Under the pieces are notes generated by a model that searched no databases, was not told where the DNA came from, and saw nothing but the letters and a program-made list of their open reading frames with translations. Shown here piece by piece: positions 52,416-64,000 of a stretch of DNA of 64,000 bases. Made by a program: the position numbers and the translations under genes. Each line of letters starts with the position of its first letter. Position 1 is the first letter of the stretch. The DNA is taken from positions 12,418,001 to 12,482,000 of the forward strand of contig NC_056421.1 in assembly GCF_905147365.1 (NCBI RefSeq), given 5' to 3'. The stretch is from Aricia agestis. Its lineage: Eukaryota; Arthropoda; Insecta; Lepidoptera; Lycaenidae.

Positions 52416-53864
52416 TTAATTTTGTAGATTTTTAACTACTAGTCAACCTGCCCCTATAGTCCAAATATCCCCAGTCTCCCTTACCGTATTTTTCTACCGC
52501 AATACGTATAAGTACGGTGTTCGCCTAATATCGGTTTTACCGTTAAAGTTACTGCCAGTAAAATGTAACTGTGTGTTACATGACATTTAATGTTAGCCTG
52601 CGGATTTACTTGAGTAATTTCTTTGCTGAAATAAAACCACCCAGTCCAAGCAATCGCAAACCTATTGTGCGAGCGCCTACGGTACCTAAATAGCAACAGC
52701 TGATAATAATATATACAACGACCGCAAATTAATATTTTTAACACTAACGATTTTTATATATTTAAATATACTTACCCTACACTCATTTTATTCATACACT
52801 TACCTTTGTTTTGTTTGCACAAGCAAGTAACAATAAACGAATTTTCGAAATTTCTTGATTAGGTCGCCGCGCAATAAAAGCTATGCAATGCCTTCAAATC
52901 ACTCTTTCATTAAACTGTAGAATATAAGTCAGTATGTAATTATCACTTAGTTTTGTTACACCTTGTACACTATAGCCTATAGTATACGGTCTATTAGATC
53001 GATCAACATCAACAGCAATTATTCCGTCTGCGCATACATTATGCTGGAACTTGCTCGTCTTCGAGCCGAAGTTTGAACTCGGTTAGCTGTGTGTTCTGAC
53101 TTGTTAGTACTTAGTCGATTAATACAACACACATCAAGACAACTTAGCTTCCATTTTGTGTGAGAAATGCCTTGGCCACAAACACGTATTATTAGAAGAA
53201 ATTAATCTAGATATGCGGTAGCTTATCAAGCCAAGTTCAAGTATAACAGAACTGGCGAGCAGCACCGTGTGTTATATTACACGAACCATTTGCAGCCACT
53301 TTTGACCCCCCTCATAATTCAAAAACTATTTCACACAAACGTGTCTTTGGCTCATTTTGATTTCGCACGAAAAAGTCCGTCAGTTTGAGACTATGTATTC
53401 TTCTCTATATAGAGTTACATAGATATAAATTTTTATTATTTAAGAGCTCACCTGACTCTAAAAATCAAACATCGTCCTTCTCTCTTCACACTCACGCCCG
53501 TCTTTCATATGCCAGGTGAAATAGGACGGCGCGGAATCATCGCCGAGTTAGTTTTATTTGAATAAAAGACGAACTATAATGATTATGAAAAAAGTTTTTT
53601 TAACAAATTTAGGTTTTATTAATACCTTTCAACAAGAAAAGCAAACTTCGAAGATCCAAGCAGAAATGTGTCTAAAATAAGGTTTTTTGTAAAAAAGAAA
53701 CTATCGAGCATTTTTTGAGTAATCGTGTTTTCGTCTTGAGCATTTAATCTTTATGAACTGAAGTTACTTGTGTCAAAAAAATCAGTTTTCTAGACCTTAC
53801 AGATTTTGAGATCTAGGTTAAAGTATGTAGTCAAGTTAGGGTCATATGGGCTCTTAATTTTGTT
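52416..53864. other. No gene seen
   Basis: 52950-52975 has the CACTTAGTTTTGTTACACC word of MITE family N. A short ATG frame at 53167 (13 codons) is not supportable. Nothing else recognised. Confidence 0.4.
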
Positions 53865-53990
53865 AGTCTTGCTTTAATTCGAGAACGACTGAACCGATTT
53901 GGCTAATTTTATTCTTGAAATGTTTGCGGAAGTCTAGGAAAAATTAGAAGTAAAGTGATACGATGTTTACCGGGTTATATAGGTATGGAA
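53865..53990 (+). mobile_element. Diverged short Helitron
   Basis: GAGAACGACTGAACCGATTT and AAGTGATACGATGTTTACCG match 42057-42203 in order; the CTAG end is lost. Confidence 0.5.
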
Positions 53991-55097
53991 TACGATTGTA
54001 TCTAAACTCAATAGCCATAAATAATTAATTATAATCATTACAGTTCGAATTGCACATTAGAGAATTACACAAAGCAAGTAGGCAGTCAATTATTACGACA
54101 TGCCGTCCGTGCTTTTAATCAGCGAGTCTGTTTCGCTCCTTTGTGGTCGAAATTGACTTCACTTTACACATATAAATCATTAACCGATCTCATCTCCGTG
54201 GCCAAACAGCCTAGATACGACCAACTTTGTATAGGCTGGAGATACGAACTTTCGGACAAAGGGAATGTGGATTTAGCTCATGATCTTTATGCTATGTGTA
54301 GTTTTATGTACCATCAGAGATAGTTTCATAAACAGATGGAGGACCAACGTCACTTGGTACCCACGTAATCTGTCGGATAAGTTTGAAATAACGTAACCAA
54401 ACGTACCGATACTTTCATAAGAAGATTTTATTTATTTTCTTTTTTTTATTAGGAACAATAAAGCGTTACATGTGAAAACTTAGTTATTACAATTACCTAT
54501 GGTTTAGAAATGGTAAACACATAACCCATTGTTCGCATATTAAAATATTTCGTTCGCAAAAGATTGATAGACAGATGGGACACCTACGTAATTTGGCCGC
54601 GTTGTGTCCAGCAGATAGATCTCGTTCAACATTGGTTTGACGTAACTCGTCGCAAAATTACTTAGATCCGATATATAGTTCAAATTCTGAGATAGTCCTT
54701 TAGTAGGTACACACATTACCTGATTGATTTTTTCAAAGATTAGGTTGTATTTTTATGCCTTGAAGCTTCGAAAAAATATACGTGTTACATTTTGAGAGCA
54801 AACAAGTGAGAATGAAACGCCAGGAACAGAAAGAGATAGTGAAGGTTTTTAATTCCTACGTCGTGCCAGCAATTCCACTCTTTCCTCTTGTTTTTAAAAT
54901 TTTCAATTAGGGAACGTGGATTCGATTTCATCATCATTATTCCATTCCAGTGTTAGATATGATTACTGGATTACAATTATGTAAACTGGCCATAAGGACT
55001 AATACGCGGTCCAGGATTTTTAGATGAAATCAAAATATTTTATTATCACTTTATATAATATTTTGATAAATATTTATTATATTTATCAAAATATTAT
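53991..55097. repeat. No gene; two repeat family P fragments
   Basis: 54330-54420 and 54560-54710 carry family P words (CCAACGTCACTTGGTACCCA; GGACACCTACGTAATTTGGC). The remainder is AT-rich. Confidence 0.4.
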
Positions 55098-55205
55098 ATT
55101 CATCATCATCATCATCATATCAGCCTATAATCGTCCACTGCTGGACATAGGCCTCTCTCAATGAACGCCAAGATGTTCGATCTCCTGCTACTCGCATCCA
55201 ACATA
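55098..55205 (-). mobile_element. LINE 3' terminal remnant
   Basis: ATCATCATCATCATATCAGC then GTCCACTGCTGGACATAGGC is, on the minus strand, the protein end ...VQQWTIIG-like plus a (GAT)n tail, common at the 3' ends of lepidopteran LINEs. Only ~100 bp remain. Confidence 0.6.
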
Positions 55206-55494
55206 GGCTTTAGAATCTATTCACTACTTTAATTACATAGCGACGATAAAATATAAAACCAACATAAAATATGTAACTAACTATAAAATGTAACTATCTA
55301 TTAAACTGAATGAGGTAACTATAACATTTAACCTACATGTTAATTTACTCTCCGCTTCAATTTATCTTTACGAGCTTATCAGAAACTACCGGAAATGGTA
55401 ACCTTACCAGGTTTAATTGAAATTAAATCATCCATTAAAATTTAATCAAAAAGGTAGTTTATAACATATTTAGTATTTACCCTCTAGCTAATAG

Positions 55495-55824
55495 ATAAAT
55501 TACTGTTGAACAGTTTATCTGCACGGGTCCCAATTTTTACCAAAAAAGTGAGAGAAAAATTGTTCTTTTTAAAATAAAGTTTACAATTTTGTAACTTAAT
55601 ATTATATACAATGTCAACATACACAAAATTTGTAAGTCATAATATAATAATGTAGAAGTAGCCTTGCAATAAGCCATCCTACTACCAAGATGTGCCATCT
55701 TCTATGAAATCATTGACCTTATAATAAGCTTTGGCACACAAACGCTCTTTGTCTACTTTTTTAAATTTATTGATGGAAAGATTTTGAACGCTTTCTGGGA
55801 TTTTATTGTAAAGGCGTGACATTG
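55495..55824 (-). mobile_element. 5'-truncated CR1/jockey-like LINE, copy 2
   Basis: On the minus strand: protein end VTRLYNKIPESVQNLS...KERLCAKAYYKVNDF...GTSW with its stop at 55682-55684, then the same 3' untranslated order as 44142-44400. The two copies are clearly the same family. Confidence 0.75.
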
Positions 55825-55825
55825 A

Positions 55826-56069
55826 CCTTTAAAAGATTTACTGACTTTACTAAGTCTGATCACGTCATCAAAGTGTGTCTGTCTGTCTGTCCGTCTGTCT
55901 ATCTGTCTGTTACCTCTTCACGTCTAAACCGCTGGACCGATAATGCTGAAATTTGGCATGGAGATACTTTGAATCCCGGGAAAGGAGAAAGTCCTATTAT
56001 CTCGGAAAAATGTACGGTTCTCGCGCGATAAAGGAGTTTTGGCGCAACGAAGTTACGAACGTCATCTAG
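55826..56069 (+). mobile_element. Helitron (family D, copy 6)
   Basis: GTGTGTCTGTCTGTCTGTCC segment, then GCTGAAATTTGGCATGGAGA and GAACGTCATCTAG|T at 56069. The 5' start is degenerate; hairpin GCAACGAAGTTAC. Confidence 0.7.
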
Positions 56070-56173
56070 TTTCCAATATGCCACACAAAAACCACACACA
56101 CATTGTAATAGCCATGTGAATAGCCCGTCGTACAAAAAATAAAATATTTATTTTCAGTTTATAATTTTAAGTG

Positions 56174-59100
56174 GTAGAACCAAGCTTCGGCACGTATGGG
56201 CAGGCTCACCCGGTGAAAGACCACGGCCTAACAGAAAACCGGCGTGAAACAGCGCTTGCGCTGTGTTTCGCCGAGTGAGTGAGGTCTCCGGAAGACCAAA
56301 AGGGGAAATGCACCTGGGACTCTTTTGATGTCTCAGATCGTCTCCTCTTATATTATATTTATGTACGTATATTTTTTTATATTATTTATTTATTATATTA
56401 TTATTATATATTATAATATTCTATCTGCCAACACGCAAACAGACCAGCGTGGCAGATTACGGTCCAAACCCCCCCAATATGACAGACACAACAACATCAC
56501 GGCCCCGAGTGCCCGGCATCAGGGGTGCTAAGAATCCCCGGGCGGCGGTATCCACACAAACGACCAAGGCTAACGTTATAAAGGACTCCGATATGCTTAA
56601 CGTACTGACTTACAATGTCCGCACACTCCTGAAAGATGAACGTCTAATAGAATTAGAAAATGCATTAAATAGTATTAAATGGGACATTGTAGGACTTGCT
56701 GAAGTTAGGCGTGAAGGCGAACACACTGAAGAGAGAGACGACGCTATTTTCTTTTCCTTTGGCAATTCTAGTGGACAACACGGGGTAGGATTTCTGGTAG
56801 CAAAAAAGTTGAAAAACGATATAATAGAATTCATTGGATATTGCGAACGGATTGCGATACTAAAATTATACCTGAGACCTAATAAAACCCTTACGCTTAT
56901 TAAAGTTTATGCGCCGACATCTGCATACTCAAATGAGGAGATCGAAGACTTTTATGACCTCCTAAACAAAGCATGCGATGAAAATAAGGGAACTTTTAAT
57001 ATTATTCTCGGTGATTTTAACGCCAAAATAGGTTGCAGACAAGAAACGGACGACAACACTATCCTGGGTAAACATGGTCTGGGAATTCGAAATGAGAGAG
57101 GAAGTCATCTCCTGCAATTCTGTTTTGGACAAAAACTACATGTAGCTAACAGTTTCTTCTCAAAAAAGTCACAAAGACGTTGGACTTGGGCTTCACCGGA
57201 TGGAAAATCACATAGCGAAATTGACTTCATTCTTCCCTCGCACAAAGAAATAATCTTAGATGTCAACGTAGTAAATAAAATTAAATACAGCTCAGACCAC
57301 AGACCACTAAGGACTAAAATCAAATTCAATTTTAAAATTCATCGAGCCAAAATATTTAAAAAAAATACACCAAATTATCCTAAAGAAACCCTTATCAACA
57401 ATTCAGATCAATTCAATATAGAACTCTCTAACTATTTGAGTACCCTACAACTAGACGAATCAGATGCAGAAACACAGTATAATGCTATTTCCACTGGTAT
57501 TCTCAACAGCATGAAATGTATAAAAAAACAGCCCAAACAGAAACATAAATGATCAACCCGAACCATAGCTTTAATAAACAATAGAACTGAAAAGAATATT
57601 GGCACAAAAGAATATAGACAAATAGACAGAAAGGTAAAAAGAAGTATAAGAAAAGACATAAGAGAGCTCAACACACATCTCGTGAAAGTAGCATTAGAAA
57701 AGAACTCATCTTTAAGAATTTTGAAACAAGGTGTCACAAAAGGCAAGTCTTGGATTAGCAGTCTGAAGGATGAAGACGGTAAAAAATATAATAGCAGAGA
57801 AAAAATAATGAACATTGCCACAAAATTTTACAAATCCCTTTACAACGATAACAACTTACCAGAAAATAAAAATCTAACATATGTCTGTGCAGAATCAATT
57901 CCAAAGATCACAGAACAAGAAGTCAGTAAAGCATTGCGTGATATGCCATACAATCGAAGCCCTGGAGAAGATGGCATAACCACGGAAACACTTAAAATCG
58001 GTTCACCAGTTTTATTACCATTTATAACAAATTTTTTCAACACGATTCTCATGTCCGGTAAGGTTCCAAACAAAATGTGCCATTCTAATATAGTATTATT
58101 ACATAAAAAAGGAGACAAAAGTAACATTAGCAATTATCGGCCAGTCAGCCTAATCTCCCATTTATACAAAGTATTCATCAAAATCATATTAAACCACATC
58201 GACCACAAATTTGATAGACATCAGCTAGCAGAGCAAGCCGGATTCCGACATAACTTTTCTACAACTGACCACCTACATACTCTTAACCAACTACTAGAAA
58301 AATATACAGAATTTAATAAACCCCTTTATTTAGCTTTCGTAGATTTTACTAAAGCTTTCGATAGTATAAAGCATTCGGCCATATTTAAATCTTTACATAA
58401 CCACGAAATAGATCCTACATACATCGAACTTCTTCAAGTAATTTATAGCAATAGTACAGCTAATATTAAACTCAACACCACCGGCCCTAAGTTCCAAATT
58501 TTGAAAGGAGTTAAACAAGGCGACCCAATTTCCCCAAAATTATTTTGCTGTGTCCTTGAGGAAGTTTTCCGAAAGCTGGACGACCAATGGAAAGAGAGGG
58601 GCATTGAGGTCAATAACAAAAAGCTAACCAATCTTCGCTTTGCCGATGACATTGTCCTTTTTGCTCCTACAGCCACAGACCTTCAAACCATGCTACAAGA
58701 TCTAAGCACGGCAAGCCTCGAGCTGGTGGGACTAACAATGAACAGGTCCAAAACTCAAATAATGACCAACAACACGAGACGTAGGGTCGAGGTAGACGAG
58801 CACGAAATACACTATGTCGACGAGTAAATCTACTTGGACCAGTTAGTTTCCTTTCATAACAGACAAGGGAAGGAAGTCGATCGACGAATCGAAAACGCCT
58901 GGAAGAGCTACTGGTCCATGAAGACGCTGATGAAGGGAGATTTACCAATCTCCCTGAAACGTAGACTCGTCGACATGTGTATTCTGACCGTCCTAACCTA
59001 CGGTGCGCAAACTTGGTCATTGACCGATTTGCTCAAGTCCCAACTCGGGGTATGCCAAAGGGCGATGGAGCGCAGTATGTTGGGAGTAAAACTAGTCGAC

Positions 59101-59410
59101 AAAATAAGAAACACCACACTGCGCTCCCAAACAGGTATCAAGGATGTAGGAGCCAAGACGGCAAAACTAAAATGGGATTGGGCTGGCCACGTTAGCCGCA
59201 TGCATCCCGACCGCTGGGCAAAGCTAACAACTGAATGGATACCCGAAGACGGACGACGCAACCGTGGCCGGCCAAGAAAGAGATGGCGCGATGAGTTGGA
59301 GGCATACCAGCCAGGCTGGCCAACGGTGGCGCAGGAGCGAGAAAAATGGAAGACCCTGGGGAAGGCCTTTGCCCAGCAGTGGGACAGCATAGGCTAATTA
59401 AAAAAAAAAT
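56174..59410 (+). mobile_element. RTE-like LINE, nearly full length
   Basis: A 5' untranslated region (56174-56448) is followed by one long frame with an endonuclease and reverse transcriptase, then a very short 3' end (GGCTAATTAAAAAAAA). Its first ~120 bp match the head of family A repeats (AAACCGGCGTGAAACAGCGC, GTTTCGCCGAGTGAGTGAGG). A target duplication was not found. EN plus RT in one frame with a tiny 3' region fits the RTE clade. Confidence 0.85.
56449..59397 (+). pseudogene. RTE-like LINE polyprotein (endonuclease-RT), two stops
   Basis: 983 codons in a single frame, interrupted by TGA at 57550-57552 and TAA at 58825-58827; no frameshift. Endonuclease motifs: LTYNVRTL near residue 46, GLAEVRREG, GDFNAKIG (188-195), EIDFILPS, and SSDHRPL (281-287). 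RT motifs: NYRPVSLISHLYK, FVDFTKAFDSI, KGVKQGDPISPKLF, and FADD (731-734) in place of the usual YADD. The C-terminal part has RMHPDRWA, RGRPRKRWRDEL and KAFAQQWDSIG. The endonuclease nicks the target and the RT copies the RNA. The TGA may be a CGA decayed by CpG mutation. Database names for relatives often read craniofacial development protein 2-like. Confidence 0.88.
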
Positions 59411-59709
59411 TTAAAAGGTGTTTGCACACACTTCATACACATAAAACGTACGGTTAAATAATTTTCAATTAAAGATTAAATTTTATATGAAAAGTCCTAC
59501 GGTATTTCTCATACTATTTTTATATTTATACTTTGCCTGCTATCCTGTATCGATGGGCGACTGAACGCGTGACCTATTTACAAAGTCAAACCAGGCATAT
59601 GAAAAATCATCGCTCGTGTCTGCTCCATGGCATTTCCCTAATGAAACGTGCATCAAATGCAGCCTCTGTACGTTGTTCTATGATTATGAACGTGTAGAGG
59701 AGCATATTT
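59411..59709. other. No gene seen
   Basis: Nothing recognised between the LINE and the next MITE. Confidence 0.45.
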
Positions 59710-59949
59710 GAAGACGTGAGTGGAAGAACATGATAACTAACATTTTGTGACATACGGACATTTACTCATTTTTTTCCCTTATAATTTGAATAAAACTTAT
59801 CTACTTCATCACTTGGGTAATATAATATCTGGCTACACATAAAACGCACAGTTTTTGTATTTCAAATAATTTTTCGGCCCCAAAGCCTCCATTTATGCAA
59901 AAAAGCAATTTTTTACTGTTAGTTATCATGTTCTTCCACTCACGTCTTC
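59710..59949. mobile_element. MITE with perfect 33-bp inverted ends
   Basis: GAAGACGTGAGTGGAAGAAC and the following 13 bases (59710-59742) are matched exactly by the complement at 59917-59949. 240 bp, non-coding. ATTT occurs at both flanks but is too short to call a duplication. Confidence 0.85.
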
Positions 59950-60007
59950 ATTTATCGTGCTTGCCTATGATTGTGCTTCATAGCTTCACAAATATATTGG
60001 GTATCCA

Positions 60008-60173
60008 CATGGGCGTACCCAGGTTCTGGGCCAGGGGGCGGCAAATTACCTAGGTTCTGGTGCCAGGGGGGGGGGGGGGGTATAAAAGTACTAGATAATA
60101 TACTTAGTAGGAACGTCAACATGATCCAGGGGGGGGCAGCTGCCCCCCCCCCCCCCCCCTCCGTACGCCCATG
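60008..60173. mobile_element. hAT-type MITE with perfect 8-bp duplication
   Basis: GGTATCCA at 60000-60007 and 60174-60181. Ends CATGGGCGTAC and GTACGCCCATG. The interior has a G run (about 60066-60080) and a C run (about 60143-60159) facing each other. Confidence 0.88.
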
Positions 60174-60296
60174 GGTATCCATCTTGGCAAACTGGGTTAT
60201 TGGGAATATTGTTGGTAACGATAACAACAATATTCAATAATATGACTCTCAAGTGTCTTCTTTAAATATTTTGCCTTATTTATCATCACATACCTT

Positions 60297-60624
60297 TTCT
60301 TTATGAAATAAGGGGGCAAACGAGCAAACGGGTCACCTGATGGAAAACAACTTCCGTCGCCCGTGGACACTCGCAGCATCAGAAGAGCTGCAGGTGCGTT
60401 GCCGGCCTTTTAAGAGGGAATAGGATAATAGGGGAGGGTAGGGATGGGAAGGGAAGTGAATAGGGGAGGGTAGGGAAGGGAATAGGGTAGGGGATTGGGC
60501 CTCCGGTAAACTCACTCACTCGGCGAAACACAGCACAATCGCTGTTTCACGCCAGTTTTCTGTGAGAACGTGGTATTTCTCCGGTCGAGCCGGCCCATTC
60601 GTGCCGAAGCATGGCTCTCCCACG
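60297..60624 (-). mobile_element. Common repeat family A, copy 7
   Basis: Complete copy from TTTATGAAATAAGGGGGCAA to GGCTCTCCCACG, with a long GGGAATAGG/GGGAGGGTAGGGATGGG minisatellite. Confidence 0.8.
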
Positions 60625-61082
60625 TATAAATATACATGAATGTTTTCACATTATCAGGATCAAGCAGCGCTGTCACTGAAATATCGCCAGCGATAGTTTT
60701 GCGGCCATTTCGTAGACAAATGCAAAATTTGGCGTAAAGGACAATGCCAACTTACCTATGCAACAGAATTTGGCAAATCCGTTTCTTAAGTCATACTCAC
60801 TAAGCCTTGTAAGTCTGTTATATTTTAATAATAATTTTCTAATAATTTGTTAAAAAAATATACAACAGAGTTTTGTTTTTATCATACTAAGATAAAAATA
60901 GTTAATTGGATTAAGTTATTAAATCTGTTTATCTCTGTGAAACTTCGCAGAATTCATAATATATTTTTTTCATCACTGTCTTTCCAACCTATTTATAAAC
61001 AAATTAATTATTATTGTAAAGAATTAGCTGAAATTATAATCGCCGAAAAGATATTAGTAGACAAATGGCAAGCGATTATTTG
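60625..61082. other. No gene seen
   Basis: The 78-residue frame at 60847-61083 is AT-driven and unrecognised. Confidence 0.4.
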
Positions 61083-61199
61083 ATACATTTTGTTAGCGTA
61101 AACGCTAACAAAATGTATGCGATTTGACATTTAAAGTCATCGCTTCGTTATCGAATACTAATATCAAATCCCATACATTTTGTGGCGTTGGCGTTTACG
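61083..61199. repeat. Small inverted-repeat element with perfect hairpin
   Basis: ATACATTTTGTTAGCGT and its exact complement (61083-61099 and 61102-61118). The right arm pairs again with ATACATTTTGTGGCGTTGGC near 61172-61199, so an ~100 bp element may sit at 61098-61199. Confidence 0.6.
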
Positions 61200-62325
61200 A
61201 TAATTGCTTGTCTAGGCCCTCTGAGCAGATTGGTTGGCATTTGATGGCATGTTTTTACTTTAATTTACTTTACTTTTATTAAAAATACGATAGTCCTCTG
61301 ACTTAATAATTTAAATTTACACTTTTTTTCAACTTTTAGCATTGCTTTTACGACAGTATGTATGAATTTAAAATTTGTTTGTCACTGATAAATGATAACA
61401 TTATTAAAAAATATTTAAAAAATTTTGCTCGGAGATTCATAGCGTACCTACGTAATTTAGTCGCGTAAACATCAAACCACCAGCTGACAGGTCCCGACTA
61501 ATATTGAACCGACATAACCCGTTTAAATAACATAGGTCCGCCACCTGCCCATGAATAAATTTATTCGGTGGTAGAAGCAGTATCTACTACATTAATAAAA
61601 TTTTGTTCAAGCTCTTAGTATTCACATGCTGTATCTAAATCCTACATAAATTTAATACTGGGTTAGCCATGAATCTGTGAGGATACACAAGGTGGTCGTT
61701 TTGGTTAGACAACCTAGTCTTAATTGAATCTTAGGGAGCTACAGACGGAAAGCGATAATACGGTAAGATATGTGACCATCCATAAAATTATTGTTTTAGA
61801 TTTCAATAAAAAAAAAACAAAAGATTTCCAACAATTTTAGAATTTAATTAATTTTAGTATACATTGTTATACTTTTGCAGAAAATTTCAATTTATTCTTT
61901 TAAAGTTAGCAGCGTCTTGTACATGCTTACTGGTATCAATTTGTGTCTACTGTCTACTATCTAATAACAAATTTTTAAATTAAACCTGCAGTCGCAATCT
62001 GTCTGAAAAGTCTTTAAGAATGTTGTCAGACTTCTAATGTGTAAGTTGTAGAGATTGACTTCTATCTTCTACGTTAATTCTTAATCAAATCAGGTAAGTC
62101 TGGTAAACCATTAATTCGAAATAGACCTTGTTAATGTATTGACATATAATAAATACGCGAGTAGATAGAGTTACAAAAATACTCTACTTGTATAGGCAAC
62201 ATACATTTGTTATAATTTACGTAAAGCTATATGGTGTTTTTTAGACGCTTCTGTCAAAAAAAGAGAATTTCCAATCCACTTTTTCGACTAAGAACTGACG
62301 ACCAAATCAGTCATGTATGTTCAGC
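61200..62325. repeat. No gene; repeat family P fragment
   Basis: 61440-61570 carries CGTACCTACGTAATTTAGTC and ACATAGGTCCGCCACCTGCC of family P. The rest is AT-rich and unrecognised. Confidence 0.4.
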
Positions 62326-63139
62326 TTTTTTTATGAAATAAGGGGGCAAACGAGCAAACGGGTCACCTGATGGAAAGCAACTACCGTCGCCCATGGACAC
62401 TCGCAGCATTAGAAGAGCTGCAGATGCGTTGCCGGCCTTTTAAGGCGAGGATAAACCCCAATTTGTTATTCCGCGACTTCCTGTTTACCTAGTTCCAATA
62501 TAATTACGAAGTTTTAAAAAAATATGAGGTATAAAGCACAATATTTAAAATACCTTAAGCCATAAACATTTTAATGAAACGTAATACTTTGGCTGTAATT
62601 AATTTATAAACTCACCTCCGATAAAAATCTATTTCATCGAAATATAAGTATTAACTAGGATAATTATACATTTTATTTGAATAAATTGTTAGTAAATCTA
62701 TATTAAAAACTCTTTAACCGAATAATTTTGTTTCTTAATATTTATTTCCAAAGATATTTAAAAAAAACATGAAAAATAGAGAAGATCCGCTCGAGTGACT
62801 ACAGTTTTATGCTAAGCTAAAATGAATCTTATTGCGATGCGTATACGCTTGGTCTTTGGTTGTGTGCAAAGTTATCGTTTTGGATTGAGATTAATCCCCG
62901 CCTTAAGAGGGAATAGGGTAATAAGGGAGGGTAGGGAAGGGAATAGGGGAGGGTAGGGAAGGAAATAGGGGAGGGTAGGGAAGGTTAGGGAAGGAAAAAG
63001 GGTAGGGGATTGGGCCTCCGGTAAACTCACTCACTCGGCGAAACACAGCGCAAGCGCTGTTTCACGCCGGTTTTCTGTGAGCCCGTGATATTTCTCCGGT
63101 CGAGCCGGCCCATTCGTGCCGAAGCATGGCTCTCCCACG
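62326..63139 (-). mobile_element. Common repeat family A, copy 8, split by TTAA-flanked insertion
   Basis: Left part 62326-62443 (ATGAAATAAGGGGGCAAACG to GGCCTTTTAA) and right part 62907-63139 (GAGGGAATAGGGTAATAAGG to GGCTCTCCCACG) join exactly as in the other copies once 62444-62902 and one TTAA are removed. Confidence 0.88.
62444..62902. mobile_element. 459-bp MITE with TTAA duplication
   Basis: TTAA at 62440-62443 and 62903-62906. Ends GGCGAGGATAAACCCCAAT and (inverted) GGCGGGGATTAATCTCAATC. Non-coding. TTAA use fits piggyBac or Kolobok relatives, but the GGCG ends do not match the piggyBac CCC ends at 342-1662. Confidence 0.85.
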
Positions 63140-64000
63140 TTAAAAGCTGTATTAAAACTCCGTTAGCTACTTCCCTGAACAACCCTTACTGATAATCTGC
63201 GTGCTGGGAGGTCGTGGCAACTATAAATGTTATCTTAGCCTATCTTATAAATTACTAGATGTTAGCCGCTTAGTCAGTCTAGAAACACTAGAAAGTGTAA
63301 TTTGTTCTTTCATCGTTCTGAAAGTTTATCAAGCAAAATTGTTACACTCTAGGATTTGTAAAATGAGTTGATACACAAAATTTAGCTTTTCCGTTTCACT
63401 CATACCGAACCTAAAGAAAAATAGAGAATGCATTCGGTACAGCCACGAACAAATTGTTTAAACCGAGTACATTTTGTCCGAAAGTGATTTAGCACATTGT
63501 GCGCCACCGGAAACGGAATCAAGAAGCGTGTTTAGTCCATTTCCGACTCGTGTATTTGGCCTAAACATAAATACTGATGTTGTGGCATGTGACGTCACAG
63601 AGGGCGCACACAGTGATGTGTGGCTTACTAAAGTTTACTACAAGTTTATGTTGAATCTAGTTCATTCAATTTCCATAGAATCTATATAATTATTAATATG
63701 CGAGTGAAAAACTTTGGATCCCTTATGTCAAAAACTGCGGAAACATACGTACTTACGTAACGGAATATATGAAAAATTTGTGAAAATTAGATGCATCTTT
63801 GTGATTTTTTCTATGTTCAGAAAATTAAACAATTCGGGGCCTATTTTCAAATATAAAAATGAATTACAAAATCGTCAATTTTGGGTTGGTCGCCCCCTTA
63901 ACTGAATCATTAAATGAAGATTTTGAGACAGTTACCTTAAATTGTGAAACTCTTCATTAAATTGTAGTTTAATCATCATTATCTGAGTGCAGCAGTTAAG
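63140..64000. other. No gene seen
   Basis: A 71-residue frame at 63474-63689 is unrecognised and lacks a convincing start context. No repeat ends found. Confidence 0.4.

Overview
This window is AT-rich, repeat-dense eukaryotic genomic DNA, almost certainly from a moth or butterfly (Lepidoptera). The evidence is a split gene with GT-AG introns, many Helitrons with TC...CTAG ends of the type common in Lepidoptera, tRNA-derived SINEs, RTE- and CR1/jockey-like LINE pieces, and a very common ~330 bp repeat with a GGGAATAGGG-like internal minisatellite that I associate with butterfly genomes. The species cannot be told from sequence alone.

The only host gene I can support is the 3' part of a Rhesus-type (Rh50-like) ammonium/gas channel gene on the + strand. 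Seven exons lie between 12316 and 28927 and encode the last ~315 residues, with both pore histidines and the stop codon. The N-terminal exons were not found and are probably upstream of the window or hidden between repeats. The last intron is 9.8 kb and is packed with transposons.

Layout. 1-5.9 kb: Helitron ends, an internally deleted piggyBac element (342-1662), a Helitron 5' region with a broken coding start carrying 69-bp tandem repeats (2911-4485), a large fold-back and a hAT MITE. 5.9-12.3 kb: mostly AT-rich DNA, a 1.06 kb Helitron, and a MITE (10357-11810) interrupted by a 1.2 kb element carrying a THAP zinc-finger exon facing a fragment of a second gene resembling insect YqaJ/SWIM-type proteins. 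12.3-29 kb: the Rh gene with intronic MITEs, a chimeric Helitron, an R1-like LINE tail, fold-backs, and a young LTR element (26695-28342) with two LTRs identical by eye. 29-56 kb: no host gene recognised; nested hAT MITEs, SINEs, Helitrons, LINE tails and an odd array of short palindromes (40630-40885). 56.2-59.4 kb: a nearly full-length RTE-like LINE whose single reading frame is broken by two in-frame stops. 59.4-64 kb: more MITEs and two copies of the common repeat, one split by a TTAA-flanked insertion.

No new cellular system is visible. The interest lies in the nesting: several insertions have clear target-site duplications, so their relative order can be read. The least familiar items are the THAP/YqaJ-like element, a 7-bp-duplication MITE family, the palindrome array, and the common repeat sharing its 5' head with the RTE LINE.
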